NCBI GenBank assembly: GCA_025529335.1
Contig: JAMYHX010000130.1
Coordinates: 25,584-89,583, forward strand
Direction: 5' to 3'
Source of the DNA: Rhizopus sp. PT2906
Taxonomy: Eukaryota > Mucoromycota > Mucoromycetes > Mucorales > Rhizopodaceae
Length of the DNA stretch: 64,000 bases
The notes beneath the pieces were generated by a model. That model was not told the DNA's origin and made no database searches. It worked only from the letters and a program-made list of their open reading frames with translations. Made by a program: the position numbers and the translations under genes. Of the stretch, positions 1 to 12,232 are shown in pieces. Position 1 is the first letter of the stretch; every line of letters starts with the position of its first letter.

Positions 1-1047
1 TATATGTTTCATTCGGTCACCATCTTTGATGTGCCTTGCATTGACCAAGAGTGAGCAGTCTTTAAATGTCATCGATAGTACATACTCGTATAGTCTCTGA
101 ATCATATCTGCTCGATGCCCCTTTTCAAAGTTGTCAATTACTTTTACCCATTGCTCGATGTCTATATTTTTTATAGGCTTATGTTTTTCATAGATTGGGA
201 ATATGCCTTCAATATCTAATTCGTCCAATTGTCTCTGAAGTTTCTGTATTCTTGATAATATTGGATCCTTTAATATAATTTCCTTGAGAACATGTTTAAT
301 GTCATCCATATTCAAGCATAGATCGGAGGATATTTTGAGCGTCTTTGTAAGCGATTTGCATGTTGTCAACACTTCAATCGCCTTAGTTACTCGTGTCTCA
401 TTTCTCGAATATAGATCAAGAGGACAGTAGTCGGGGACATGCTTGTTCCGATAATGAGAATGCATACAAAATCGACAATGTGTCTGCTTTAGCTTTGGAT
501 ATCGTATCAAACTAGATCTTGGTTTAAATCCCCATTTTGGCTATTTATACATAAAAAAAAAGACTAAGTCACTTTTATGTTATTTCTTTGTTAACTTACT
601 TTAAGCTCAAATGTTAATGTCGGAATGGAGTTTGATTCTGTCAGATCCTCCAAGAGTATAGCTACCGTCGAATCACAGTTGATTTTTTTTTCGAGTCGAC
701 ACAATGGACGCTGTGGTTCAATATGGCTTGCTAATTCAATCAAGAATTTACGAGAAACATGGACAATTTCAAAAGGTAGCACATACTCTTGTCCGAGCAA
801 ACGAGCAATGATCTTGTCTGTAAACTGCTGAGAAAACTTTGCTGCTGATTCCGTATACACTTGTTTTTTCTTCACTCTTAAAACCTTCCTTTTCTAAAAA
901 GAAAAAGAGTTTACTAAAAAAATAGTTGCATCATTACTTTCTTTTATGTACTAATTCTACATCTTGGCCCATATATCTGACGACAATGTTGGCATTTCCT
1001 TCACCAACATAAGACCAGTCATTAGCCACAAATTGATCTAAAAGCAT
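1..1047 (-). CDS. IPK1: Inositol-pentakisphosphate 2-kinase, 3' end cut by window edge
   Basis: This kinase phosphorylates the 2-position of inositol pentakisphosphate to make InsP6 (phytate), which supports mRNA export. I read exons 1047-952, 893-600 and 540-1, giving about 310 residues before the window edge. The N-terminus reads DWSYVGEGNANIVVRY, matching the family's WxYxGEGN nucleotide-binding start. The first intron joins FELK to PKWGFKP, recreating the conserved E-(I/L)-KPK-GF block. Downstream come the Cys-rich zinc site CRFCMHSHYRNK, then YCPLDLYS, and the late motif MTFKDCSLL; all are hallmarks of the Ins_P5_2-kin family. The ATG at 1047 is chosen because it lies 10 codons before GEGN. 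The C-terminus is missing because of the edge, not because of a break. Family assignment is firm; the first splice donor (GTACAT) is less typical. Confidence 0.9.
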
Positions 1048-1452
1048 TCTATCGCCCACAACTTGCGCCGACGCTGTTCTGTCTTTTATAATTTGACACT
1101 GCCGCAAATAATAGAGACTCTCTAAAAAAAGGGCGCGTCACAGAGCAGTAATGCCGATGTGTCGGGAGTGGATGATTTGCTCCTGCGGTATGGATATCAA
1201 GACATATCGCGCGCATAATTTTTTGCCCAAGGGAGGCTCGCTTACTTTTGGCTTCGCTCAAGCCGGAGCTTCCCACCCTCTCTTTATATTATTACAAGTG
1301 CAAAAAAAAAAAGAAAGCAAGCTTAGGTTTACACAACATTAAAGAGACTCTTTTATTTAAATCATAGCCTTCCACCTTTTGTCAATGTTTTCAGATTGAT
1401 CAAACTTTTTGTTTTTGCATATTATAAATAGCTGGGTATGTTCTTTATTCGT
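1048..1452. other. Intergenic, IPK1 upstream and EIPR1 3' side
   Basis: About 400 bases between two minus-strand genes. It should hold the IPK1 promoter and the EIPR1 3' UTR. Open frames on both strands here (for example 1049-1276) are short, resemble nothing known and are not called. Several T runs at 1340-1420 are compatible with termination of the right-hand transcript. Confidence 0.5.
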
Positions 1453-2795
1453 TTATACGCCAAGAATCTTGAATTTCTCTTCGGACGGGACTTGGCTAAT
1501 GACTACTCTACCTGCGTATGAAATCGAGGCAAATGTCCAAGTGTCAGCAAAACTCCATACTGCACTATATATACTATCTTCATGTTGATCATAAGTACAA
1601 ATCAATCCATCGGAAGGTTTTCGCCTTTGGGAATGTCAGTGGCCAATATGCTTAAGATATCTTATATTTACCCTATTTCTTCTTCTTCTTCTTCCATAGT
1701 AGCAGCCGAAGATATAGAATACACATTATGTAAGTGAACAAGACCATCTGAGCCTGATGCTAGCAGTAGTTGATCTTGTAGAGGGTTGAATGCCACCGAC
1801 CATATCCAATGACTATTTCCTTCAAGTGTCATTAAGGGCTTTTCTAACTGTCGCACATCCCACAAGTGAACGAGGGCATCATCACTACCAGTAGCTAAAT
1901 GATAACGTTTGTTCGGGTTGTAATCTACTGCACGAACAGTACTTTGGTGCGCATTTGATATTTTAAAATTATTCTGCCCAGACCTTATATCCCATCCAGC
2001 TACACAGCTGCCACCAACAGCCACTACCTGTGGATCATGTGGGTTCCATACAGCATTTTGAAGTAGCTTGAGCGAAGGCGCATCAGAATCTGCTGAAAAC
2101 ATGGATGAAGCATCTATTGTACGCAAAGTCTATTTTTCGTCGTATTAATGAAATATGCTTATGCATTTATTCAACTACAGCACCTTTGCATTCTCAGTGG
2201 AAAAAAGATGAATTCGTGTTGAGTCAATACACGCAGCCTGCTGATTTCCTCCTTCATTACTCCAGACAACCCTACAGATAATTGTTGGAATAAATCGAAT
2301 AAATCTAAATAACTCACTTTTTTGCTCCTTCATAGTCTAATGTCATCAAGGGTATCAATTCCTGCTGTTGATTCTCAATAGATACGCTTGGTTTACGCCA
2401 TAGAGTAGCCTTTGATTTCAACGGACTCTCGCATGCTATGCATACTTGTTGATTACCTTTTTTGCATAAACTGTGTATGTGTGTACCTGAACTGTGACAA
2501 GTAAAAAACACGTCTTCGTCATTGGGACATGATGCAATGTCCCATACTTCTTGTGGATGTTGAAACATAAAGGAAGACAGTAATGCGTTGTCATCATCAT
2601 ATTCTAGTAAGCATACAATATTCTCTTTTGCGCCCACTGTTCCCGCAAGAAACTTGCTCTTTTCTGTACTCTTTTTCACTGAAGTTAAGCATCGTGCCTT
2701 TAAAGAGATTAGAAAAGTAAAAGACAAGAAGGAAGAAAATAACGCAGAATAAATAAAACCTGATGTCGAAGACCAAACACATTTGAGTTCTCCAT
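1453..2795 (-). CDS. EIPR1: EARP/GARP-interacting WD40 protein (EIPR1/TSSC1 family)
   Basis: This is a seven-bladed WD40 protein. In animals the family member binds the EARP and GARP tethering complexes and acts in endosomal recycling and dense-core vesicle traffic. Exons: 2795-2760, 2697-2318, 2271-2184, 2129-1672, 1624-1453; the product is 377 aa, close to the human 387. The start reads MENSNVFGLRHQ-ARCLTS, matching the human IYGLEFQARALT beginning. Diagnostic stretches are NAHQSTVRAVDYNPNKRYH, SHWIWSVAFN and the final TYDQHEDSIYSAVW block, followed by a C-terminal ASISYAGRVVISQVP. An acidic EEEEEE linker lies before the last blade, as in the animal protein. The ATG at 2795 is only 98 bp from the divergent STE24 start, so the two share a promoter region. 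Exon phases agree throughout. Confidence 0.92.
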
Positions 2796-2893
2796 GGCTG
2801 AAAAATAAAAAAATTAAAGACAATGGCAGTAGAGCCATTTTATTGGGCGTAAATGCAAGAGTGCCAAATTTTTCTTTGTTTCCTTCTTTCAAA
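2796..2893. promoter_or_regulatory. Shared divergent promoter, EIPR1 / STE24
   Basis: Only 98 bp separate the two start codons, so both 5' UTRs and core promoters must lie here or overlap the neighbouring first exons. I see no clear TATA box. This is inference from spacing alone. Confidence 0.55.
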
Positions 2894-4336
2894 ATGTTTG
2901 AATTACTGGAACAGTTGAATGACTACAAACAGTTTGTTATAGTCTTTTCATGCATTGTTTATGCTTTTGAGCAATACTTGAAGTAAATTTTATACAAGCG
3001 ATGTTTATATATTAGTGCTTATTCCATCTCGCAGTTACCGACAACATTGTCGTTACTTGATGCGTCATCGTCCTGATGAGTTGGCTGATATTGTCACTGA
3101 AGAAGACTTTAAAAAGTCTCAAGCGTACAATTTGGACAAGTCTCGCTTTGGCTTCATCGAATCCTTCTATAAGCAAGTTGAAACTGTCTTGATGCTTCAC
3201 TATGACGCGCTTCCCAAGATGTGGAATTTCTCTGGAGATTTGTTGTATAAGATTAGTGGATACAGCACTGATTACGAAATACTTCACTCACTCGTCTTTC
3301 TCATCATCTTTGCCATCTTTTCTACCGTCACATCAACACCCTTCAGCTATTACTCCACCTTTGTTGTCGAACAAAAGCACGGTTTTAATAAGCAAACCGT
3401 CAAACTCTTCTTTGTGGACATTATAAAAATGCAGTTTGTTATGGCCGCTCTTATGTTTCCATTCATTTCAGCTTTCTTATGGATCATCAAAGCAACAGGC
3501 GAAAAGTTTTACTTTTATGTTTGGGTCATTGCGTAAGTTGCTCTCCTCCCCCCTTTTTTTTTACTAGATTGATCTTGATTATTTAACCAATATTCGATAG
3601 TATCATCTTCCAGTTGTTTATTATCACTGTTTATCCAACCTTTATTCAGCCCTTATTTAACAAGTTGACACCATTGGAAGAAGGAGAGTTAAGAACTCGC
3701 ATTAATGAATTGGCAGCACGTATCCAGTTCCCGTTAAAGAAGCTCTATGTCATTGACGGATCCAAACGCTCTAGTCACTCCAATGCTTACTTTTATGGAT
3801 TTGGAAAGAATAAGCACATCGTTCTCTTTGATACGTTGATTGATCACTCTAATAACGATGAAATCTGTGCTGTCTTGGCTCATGAGCTTGGTCACTGGAA
3901 GATGGGACATACACTTAAACTTCTCATTGTCAACCAAATCCATTTACTCTCCATCTTTTGGTTATTCTCATTATTCATCAACAACAAGCAGCTCTACACT
4001 GACTTTGGATTTGACACAATGCCTACATTAATTGGCTTCATGTTGTTCCAATTTATCTATTCACCTGTTGAAAGTGTCATTGGATTCTTACAGCACGTCT
4101 ATCAACGCAAGAACGAGTATGAAGCTGATGCTTATGCTTTGAAACTTGGTTATGCTTCTACTTTACGCAGTGCTTTAATCAAATTGAGTGTTAAAAATCT
4201 TGGTGGATTCAATGTCGATCCCTGGTATTCTGCTTGGAATCACTCACATCCTAGTCTTGTTGAAAGACTGAATGCTCTTGGTGTTGAACCCACTTCTGAT
4301 AAACCCATTACAGTTGAAGACAAGAAAGATTTATAG
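2894..4336 (+). CDS. STE24: CAAX prenyl protease 1, Ste24/ZMPSTE24 metalloprotease
   Basis: This ER membrane zinc metalloprotease removes the AAX tripeptide from prenylated proteins, makes the first a-factor-type N-terminal cut, and clears clogged translocons. Exons: 2894-2982, 3035-3532, 3601-4336, giving 440 aa. The zinc motif HELGH is at about residues 290-294 and the third ligand is in NEYEADAY near 370. The strongly conserved block DGSKRSSHSNAYFYGFGKNK precedes it. Several hydrophobic helices are visible, including FVIVFSCIVYAF at the N-terminus. I chose the first acceptor at 3034 because it joins FEQYL to NYRQHCR, matching yeast FETYLTYRQY, whereas the nearer AG at 3014-3015 breaks the frame. 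A poly(A)-type AATAAA lies just after the stop near 4351. Confidence 0.95.
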
Positions 4337-4565
4337 ACGACTCTTTTTTTTTAATAAACTGCATATTGTTTACATATATATATATATATGCTTTCTCTGT
4401 TTTTTTTTTCTTGACAATTGAGTCTTCTTGATATTCAAGCTGGGTCATTGTTACAAGCATAATGAAAGCTTAGCGAAAAAAAAAAAGCTGTCATGACCGC
4501 GTGACTTGTTTAAAGCACTGTAATTTATTTCTGCCAGAAAAAAGGTGCCTTTTTTCTTTATACAA

Positions 4566-7071
4566 ATGACGCTTAAAAGAAAAGGATCTGATCCAATTGA
4601 AAGGCCAGCAAAGCAATCAAAAACATCAGGTTATAACAAGTGCTTGACCAATATAATCAATTTTCTAATAAACTTGCAGAGGAAAAGAAAAAGGGACGTG
4701 AAGTACTAGATAACTATGAGGCAGAGGTTGTCATTGAGATTCAAGAAGATCCAGAAACTGTACAGCCAGATATTGATAGACCCAAGGTCCCATTAAGTGC
4801 ACGAGCAGCAAGACAGGCTGCTATTGCTGCTGGATTGTATAGAACAAACGAAGATGAAGACGAAGAAGAGGATAGAGTCAGTGTGAATGATGAAGATGAA
4901 GAAAGAGAAGAAGAGGAAGAAGAGGAAGAAAAACCAGACAGTATACTAGATGAAATAAAAGATATCTCTGAAGAAACGCAGGACATGACAGATGGCGTGA
5001 AAGAGCCATTTAAAAAAACAAAGCCGTAAGAAAATACGTTTTATCGATGGATCTATACTAAAAAACACCTACAGATCATTGTTGGTAGATCACAATTCGG
5101 TCAGCAAATTTACTTACTCAAAGACAAACACATGCGTCCTTAAACAAGAAGATGAGACATATATGTTTATTGGTTTAAAGCAAGGAGAAGTAAGAAATAG
5201 TTACTTTATTAAAATCAATGCTAATCATGACTAGGATCTGGTCTTTATGGGTGAAATACTGGTTGCACCTCTCTATGGCGCCATCTCTATTGCTGGAGCA
5301 ACAATTTCATCGAACCGACCCGTTCCTAAGGATCGAACAGAGAACGATATACCCGTATACTTCTACCCCGTCTTCTGCCCACTATCTCACGCACTTTTAC
5401 GCATTGCGCCTGTCAGCATAGACCAGCCTTCGATCAGACCACATAACGATCCAGTCGAGATGGATGAAAATATACTTGAAGCTGTCTTTGAAGAATTGAC
5501 AGTAAATGAGTTTGATGCCATCATTGTTATCAAGGATTTATATGGTAATGGACTTGAATCTATGAAGGATGCGGTGCCAAAGCGTAGAAATGTAGTAAAG
5601 TTCTCAAAAAAGGAAGCCAGACGAGATATGTCTTTGACGATCAACATGTTTCCTGGATTTCATCCTATCCTTGAGCCTGTACCTGGCGTAAAGGCATTCA
5701 AAGTAGAACTCTCGTGGGAATCAGAGACGTTAATCGCGCTAAACTCGGCCGCTGAACGCAAATCACCGATGGTCAGCGTCGTCTGCGGTGGTAAAAACCT
5801 TGGTAAATCATCCTTTAGCAAGTACCTCGTGAACCGATTATTGACGCGATACAAGAAGGTGGCGTATATTGAAACAGATGTGGGACAGACCGAATTCACG
5901 CCAACAGGGCTCCTATCGCTCCATTACATTGAACACCCTATCCTTGGTCCATCCTACACACATCAGCAGTTTGAACCAGCCCGTAGCTTCTTCTTTGGTA
6001 GCAATTCACCGCGAAGCAATCCCGATTATTATTTGGCTTGTATTCACCAGCTCGTTCGTCACTGGAAGCACGACCAGATGATGGAGGATGACGAAATGGG
6101 AATTCCGCTTGTAGTCAATACCCAAGGCTGGATTTCTAATGTAGGGTACGATCTGCTTATGGGCCAAATCAAAAGTATTGCACCTACAGATGTATTTGCT
6201 CTTCGTCACAGTACCTATCTTAAAAAGAACCTATCACCTTTCTTTGAGAGCGATGTCATGGCAACAGTAGATAGCACGTTAAGTTTGTCCAAGGTAACAC
6301 CGACGGTTCGTTTCATCGATTGTTATTACCGCGAATCTGGCGTATCTATCTTTCCAGATTTGTTTACAGCATCCAAGTTACGTGACATTACCCTGGCTTC
6401 CTATTTCCATCAAACAGAGATGGGGCAAGACGCATATCTGAATCCACAATGGGATTATCAGAAACATATTATCGACCGAACTCCTTGGGTTGTTGACTGG
6501 CGAGCACATCTAAATGCGATCTGGATCACTTATGAAGAAGTTAAACTTGAAGAATTATTATATGCGTTGAATGGATGTATAGTGGGCATCATGGGTGACG
6601 TAGAAGATTTTAAAAAGCAAAAGGGACCTGACAGAGCTATATCCACTGACGAAAATGAGTTTGTAAAGTATATTGATAAGGGAGTTTTAGAGATGACTAA
6701 CACCTTTATAGACACCACCTACATATTACACCACGCGAGATCAACCACCACCTAATCCTGAAAATATAACGTGCCTTGGCTTAGGTATCATCCGTGCCAT
6801 TGATCCGTCACGCCATGCATTCCTGTTAGTGACACCACTGCCAGCTGAGACATTAGAAAAGACATCTGGGTTTATCAAAGGAGAAATGTGTCTACCTTCA
6901 TGGGCTTTTTTGGACGACAAATTAGGTACTAGCAATGGTATTGCCAAGGTACCTTGGAAGCAAGTGCCTTATGTGAATCCTGGTCCAAGAGAAGGCGTTG
7001 GAGCCAGAATACAGAAAGTACGACGTAATTTATTGCATAGGCCAAGAAGGATTAAAGAAGGACATAAATAA
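4566..7071 (+). CDS. GRC3: Polynucleotide 5'-hydroxyl kinase Grc3/NOL9
   Basis: Grc3/NOL9 phosphorylates RNA 5' ends in ITS2 pre-rRNA processing in the nucleolus, working with the endonuclease Las1. Exons: 4566-4629, 4680-5025, 5075-5189, 5235-6662, 6712-7071, giving 770 aa. The N-terminus is basic, then carries a long Glu/Asp tract (about residues 90-120) before the Clp1-like N-domain. The Walker A P-loop reads GGKNLGKSSF near residue 360, followed by YIETDVGQTEFTPTG, a Clp1/Grc3 signature. The C-terminal part reads CLGLGIIRAIDPSRHAFLLVTPLP, matching NOL9. The last intron (6663-6711) contains a textbook GACTAAC branch site and is needed to keep the frame. The 5' part, before exon 4, is supported by phase and splice signals but is the least conserved. 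Confidence 0.9.
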
Positions 7072-8692
7072 ATAATAAAAAGTGTGGGTCGTCAAAAGTT
7101 GTATTTTATGCAAAAGAATATTCTTTTGGCTACAAGCATATACACACATATGCATACACGTATACATGTTTACACATTATAAATAGATACGCGCGCCATT
7201 GTTTATATTGGATATTATCAGTGATTACAAAAAATTAATTTTGTGTGCGTGTGTGTGTGTGTGTTTGTGCATGTATGTCAAGATATGCAATATGCGATGC
7301 AGTTATTATTAAGAGTTACATGCCCACACGACGCTTCAAAGTTGTCATGGAAACAAAGTAGAGCTTTTTGACATCTCCATCTGATAAGCTCAACGGTTGC
7401 ACGGTCCTGATGTTTGGGAATGTTGTACACACACAGAGGTGGATTGATCTTCCAATCAGATGTTTTAAACATACAATTGACAAGAGTTTTCTAAGCATGC
7501 CCCCTTATTTGATATGAGCAACATAAAGAAGACATGATAACAAACCAAGCAAATAATTGTATAAGAATGTCATTATTAACATTGTCATTGAGCAGTTGAA
7601 GAAGAAGAATGATTAACTCAAGGTGATATTCATAGTTACTGAATGATCTTTCTTAAAACTAACGTAAATGTATTTGATTAATCAATAAAGTCATCTTTAT
7701 TCTAATTAAAACATTGGGTTAATGCATACAATTGGGTGAAATCCCTCAAGGATATTAGTCAGTTCAACAGTAACATTAAGAAAAGATGTAATATTAAAAA
7801 AAAAGTCATGGAATATTAAATAGGTGAAACTACGTCGATCGCATGTATAAAAAAAGAGATATATTGTCTTAGCTTGATTCTCCCCGAGTCAGTTCTAAAC
7901 TACTTTAGATCCTTCAACCCAAACGCCACTGATCATTCCAATACAAAAAAAAAATAAACAAACAATAAAAGTGTAATAGTCCAAGAACGAAAAAAAAGGG
8001 GGAGGAAAGGATAATGAAAAATAAAAAGAAGGGGGATGACTGCGTAAGAGGACAACTGCCATCACCATTTAAGGCAAGTATGACAACATGGCTCTACCAA
8101 AGATCGATCGCCTTTTTTGAAAAGATAGCCGTGTATTTTCACTTATTGTCAATGATGAAATAATTCAAGGGCGATATTGAAATGGATGATCATTGTACTA
8201 CTAAGAAATCCAATTGGCAGCATCCGTATTTGCAAATATGAAACAATAATCCTTTATACCCCCAAATCATATCCCCCAAATCATGATGCATGACATTTTT
8301 CACTCCTTGATTGATTTACCTAATAAAGTAATCATGAAAAAGCTAAAGAATATAAATAATTCATCGATCAAATAGTAAAAAAAAAAAAATCTTATTTTTC
8401 TTTCTTTCTTTCTCTTTTTAAATTTTGTTTTCATTCCCTGAAAAAAAAAAAGCCATAAAAAACAACAATCCTATTGTTACAACTTTAGCAACACACACAT
8501 AATACAAAACAAAAGGAAACAAAAAAAGCTTATTTAAACAATCATTAAATTGGATATAAATATATAGATTTAAAAATATATTTAAGTCTATATATAAATA
8601 TACATCCGCACAAGCACACACACACACACACACACACGCCCCTTAAATATATATAATTCATTCTTTATTCTTTCTTTTTATTGTACGCAATT
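7072..8692. other. Intergenic 1.6 kb, GRC3 3' side and zinc-finger promoter
   Basis: I see no gene here. The stretch holds a GT repeat near 7241-7264, many A runs between 7930 and 8450, and a CA microsatellite at about 8618-8637 just upstream of an AT-rich TATA-like segment (8646-8653) before the zinc-finger ATG. The minus-strand frames at 7278-7498 and 8418-8633 are low-complexity and unconvincing. Confidence 0.5.
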
Positions 8693-9794
8693 ATGGAAAT
8701 ACTTGAGATTATAAACAGTCAAGCATCCACCATTGGAAAAAAGGCACATTCGTGTACAATGCCTGGCTGCACTAAATCATTTGGTAAAGTTATTTATTGA
8801 TCTCCTCCTTGTTCTATTCTCACCTTACTTCTTTCGCGTGTGTCTATTTGTATCTGCAGGTCGTCGCTCTGACTTGGCAAGACATGTCAGGATACACACC
8901 AATGAAAGGTAACTCCGCACTGAACCTCTTTTGGATATATGTTTAACCTTCCTATTCAGACCATATGTGTGTCACGAGCTAGGCTGTGGAAAAAGCTTCA
9001 CTCAGGTATTGTTTCAATCAAGAAACTTGATTTTTTTGGTCATATATCACTCTTACCCTCCTCCTAATATAATCAGAACTTTTGTCTAGATATCAGCCCT
9101 CAAGGTGCATTCTCGTACTCATACAGGAGAAAGACCTCATCAATGTGAATATGAAGACTGTGGAAAGACGTTTGGTGACAGCAGTTCATTAGCTAGGCAC
9201 AGGTTAATACACATTTCATTTCCCATTATGCATTATACTCATGCCTTATTTAGGCGCCTTCATACAGGCAAAAGACCCTACAAGTGTTCATTCGATGGCT
9301 GTGGTAAATACTTTGCTCATAAATCAATCATGAGGCAACACCAACGTCAGGCTCACGGTCCTCAGCCAAAGAAAGCACCATTACAGTGGATTTCTTGGAA
9401 CGAAATGATGATTCCTGGGAATCGTAAGCGGAACGAGAAAAATTGTTGGAAACCATTAGATCAAGTATTGAAGGATGGAAAACCGCTTGAACAACAACAA
9501 CAGCAAGCGCCACCTGCCTCTCCTGCTCCTTCAGAACACAGTGCAACAACCTTTGACAGCGACGATGCCGTCTTTAGCCCATCTTCAGCTAGTGTCCGAT
9601 TACCTACACCTGTTATGCCTTCACCCATTCCTAAATCCAGTCCTTATTATTATCATAAGCAATTGTCACCCCAACAGCAACCCTGGTTACCCTCAATCTT
9701 TAAAGAACACTCACTCCTTTATCCTCCTATCACAGATTCCAATATACCAATATTTTTAGGTTATTCTCATCAGCAACCATACGACTTTATTTAG
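8693..9794 (+). CDS. C2H2 zinc-finger transcription factor with four fingers
   Basis: A probable nuclear DNA-binding regulator of 279 aa. Exons: 8693-8783, 8860-8908, 8960-9005, 9090-9202, 9254-9794. Four consecutive C2H2 fingers are assembled only after splicing: CTMPGC...HVRIH, CHELGC...HSRTH, CEYEDC...HRRLH and CSFDGC...HQRQAH, with TGERP/TGKRP linkers between them. All four have the Cys-x4-Cys spacing typical of GLI/ZIC and many fungal finger proteins. The C-terminal half is Gln/Pro/Ser-rich (residues about 160-270) and looks like an activation or low-complexity region. The last intron (9203-9253) is 51 bp and in-frame without a stop, so retention would insert 17 residues into the H-x3-H region of finger 3. 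I cannot assign a specific orthologue. Confidence 0.85.
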
Positions 9795-10670
9795 GCAATT
9801 TTTCCTTGTTTATGAAACTCCCTACCGTTCATTTGTCTTATTATCTATGCTGAATATGTTTATTATGTCTTTGTATGATCGTCAATTCTATGGTTATGAA
9901 ATAAATAATCTTTATGCTTATGTTACACGTGAAGATCCTTTTTAAATTTATACAACTCAAATGACAAAAGAGAGACAAGACATTGATGACAATCTACAAA
10001 ATGGAGCTTCTATATTTGGACAATTTAACCCATCCAGTGCGGTTGAGATCGGATTGCGCGGATGCTAGAATACCAATGAGCGGAAGTAGAATATATGATC
10101 TACGATAACGGAAAATTATTAAATGTTATTTCGATCAGGAATGACAAGACCTTTATTGCGTAGACTAGAAAACAATAAGTCACACTAAAGACATATATGC
10201 AAATTATTTAAGGAATCAGTAATATGTATCCTTTTTCTTTTTGTTGACTATCTTCGACTGCAAAAAGCACAAGACATTTGGGCGCGTCTTTGAGAAAAAA
10301 AGATTCATGTAATACACTGATTACAGGCTTTGTCGTCATAAGTATTTACTTGTAGAAAAAGAATTTATTATAAAACGCTTTATCAACGGACGCAAATAAA
10401 AATATTAAAAATGGAGTCATATAGCAACATTCTAGACGCTTACTGTGGTCAGCGTCTTGCTTTTGATTTCAAATACAATTCAAAGGCGAGATAAACATTA
10501 CTTCCACACAGCCACCCATTTTCGCCTTTTTTGAACCTGCAGAAAATAGGCGGCAAATCTGTCCATATGAGTCACACAAGAAAACTTGCTCCTTAAGAAG
10601 TTCTGTTTGTTTATTCACAAAAACACCTTTTCCTTTTTCTCTCTCTTTCCCACATGTACTTGTCAGCGTA
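9795..10670. other. Intergenic 0.9 kb
   Basis: Contains the 3' end of the zinc-finger gene (AATAA-type signals near 9900-9906) and the upstream region of the next gene, with a CT-rich stretch at 10625-10655 just before its ATG. I see no other gene or RNA. Confidence 0.5.
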
Positions 10671-12017
10671 ATGTCCTGTGGACAAGATAACTCACTCTCC
10701 GACCTTGTTCAACAGTTACCACTTGAAAAAGACAGAAAGAGATACAGTAAACTGATTGAAATGTCAGAGTCTTTACAGTCGAGGCTAGATTGTTTATACT
10801 CTCAAAGTACGATTCCTTGCCCGCGGGATATACGTTTAAGAAAGCAGTACTCTCTTGCAAGTTTTGGTAGCGATATAACAGCTCGTACGGATGATGTCGA
10901 AGGAGTTAAAGACACGAGCAAAGCAAACGGCACTCCTTATTTCTATTTTATGGATAATGACTCGTGGCCCCGACCCTCAATACAGGAAGGACATGTGTAT
11001 AGGAAATTAGACAAGGCCACCTCGATGCAATTTGCACCCAAGTCCACCTATTTTGACAGATATCTTGGTTCGGATAAAATCCTATTGCATGTACGGAATG
11101 AATCAGATCGTATAAGATCATGTGCTGTTCATGTCAAACCTTCTGCTCTACGCAGAAGTCGTCAAATTCATCAACCTTTATCTCAAGAACAGATCAAAAC
11201 AGAAAGCGAAAGCCATGACAGCCACCTTTGTCATAATGAGAAAGCATCTTTTGAAACTCTCGCCAAAGAAGATACATCCCTTGTTGATAAAGTAACTAAT
11301 AATGACAGCTGTGAGCCTATATCCTCTGTTGACACCGAATTGACAAAACGTGAACATAATATGACTGCATCATCTGTTTTGACAGCAAAACACAACGAGC
11401 CAACTGATTTGCCAACACCTCCAAGCACACCATTTGGTCAAGATACATCTTTTCTAGATTTGCCGCCCCTAAGACATATTCGGAAGGTAATAAATATATA
11501 GAATATATAAAATATTAGGGAGATCTTACCTATCTGTGTGTATTAGAAAACACAAAGTTTAAGGCGGCTATTAAAACGAACCTACCGACTAAATGAGTAC
11601 GAGGTGATGAAAGCTCACACTATTCATGCTTCTCCCTTTTCGGATGGACTACTTATTAAGGCATTCAACATGTCTTTGGGTGAACCGAAGCTTTTGCTCA
11701 AATTACTAATGACCAACATTAGTCATGATACCCCTGAAGAGCAAAAGCGGCTCGGATTTACATTTTGCTGGCCAAGTGTAAAATCTAATGTTTCTATTGA
11801 TTCAAATGATCAGGCAAAGCTGTCAATTGCTCCTGACTCCTTAGTTAAGGAGGCACTTGCCATTTGGTTAGAGAATGAACGCTTGGTATGTTTAAAATGA
11901 TTAATAGAAGTGTGATTATTGCTAATATTTTTGCACTAGCCTTCTTTGAACAAGGTGGATGAAATCCTGAGAGATGGCAGAAAGGTTTATTTGGTATATG
12001 ATGTGCATTTATTTTGA
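10671..12017 (+). CDS. Uncharacterised protein, 410 aa
   Basis: I do not recognise this protein. Exons: 10671-11486, 11547-11885, 11940-12017, all joining in frame. The N-terminal 270 residues are Ser/Thr-rich and poorly structured, with a short helical start (QQLPLEKDRKRYSKLIEM) and a proline-directed cluster LPTPPSTPFG that could be phosphorylated. The C-terminal part looks folded: KTQSLRRLLKRTYRLNEYEVM, then a hydrophobic leucine-rich helix (GEPKLLLKLLM) and a small alpha/beta-like segment ending VYLVYDVHLF. No signal peptide or membrane segment is seen. The gene is probably real, because the exon phases agree and codon use resembles its neighbours. Function unknown; the layout of a long disordered head plus a short folded tail would suit a regulator or adaptor. 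Confidence 0.6.
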
Positions 12018-12232
12018 GCTGATAAAAAAAAAGAACGGAGAGCTTGTTTATAATGAACAACGAAAATGTGCTTTATAAAATTGTTTGGCAATATAATTTA
12101 TACCTTATTAAAATAACAATGCATCCGGTGATATTTGTTCAAGTATAGTTAGAGGACCTTTCATGACATAGAACGCACTTATTTGGTATTATAGCTTCAT
12201 GTAAATGTATGTTTAAGAAAAACAACTTTTAT

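Noticed and set aside
7278..7498. Two overlapping minus-strand ORFs of about 60 codons
   Set aside because: No recognisable motif, no splice partner, and unlike neighbouring coding sequence.
9203..9253. Reading the zinc-finger gene without the last intron (open frame)
   Set aside because: Splicing restores a perfect C2H2 finger; retention would insert 17 residues into it. Retention remains possible but is not the main form.
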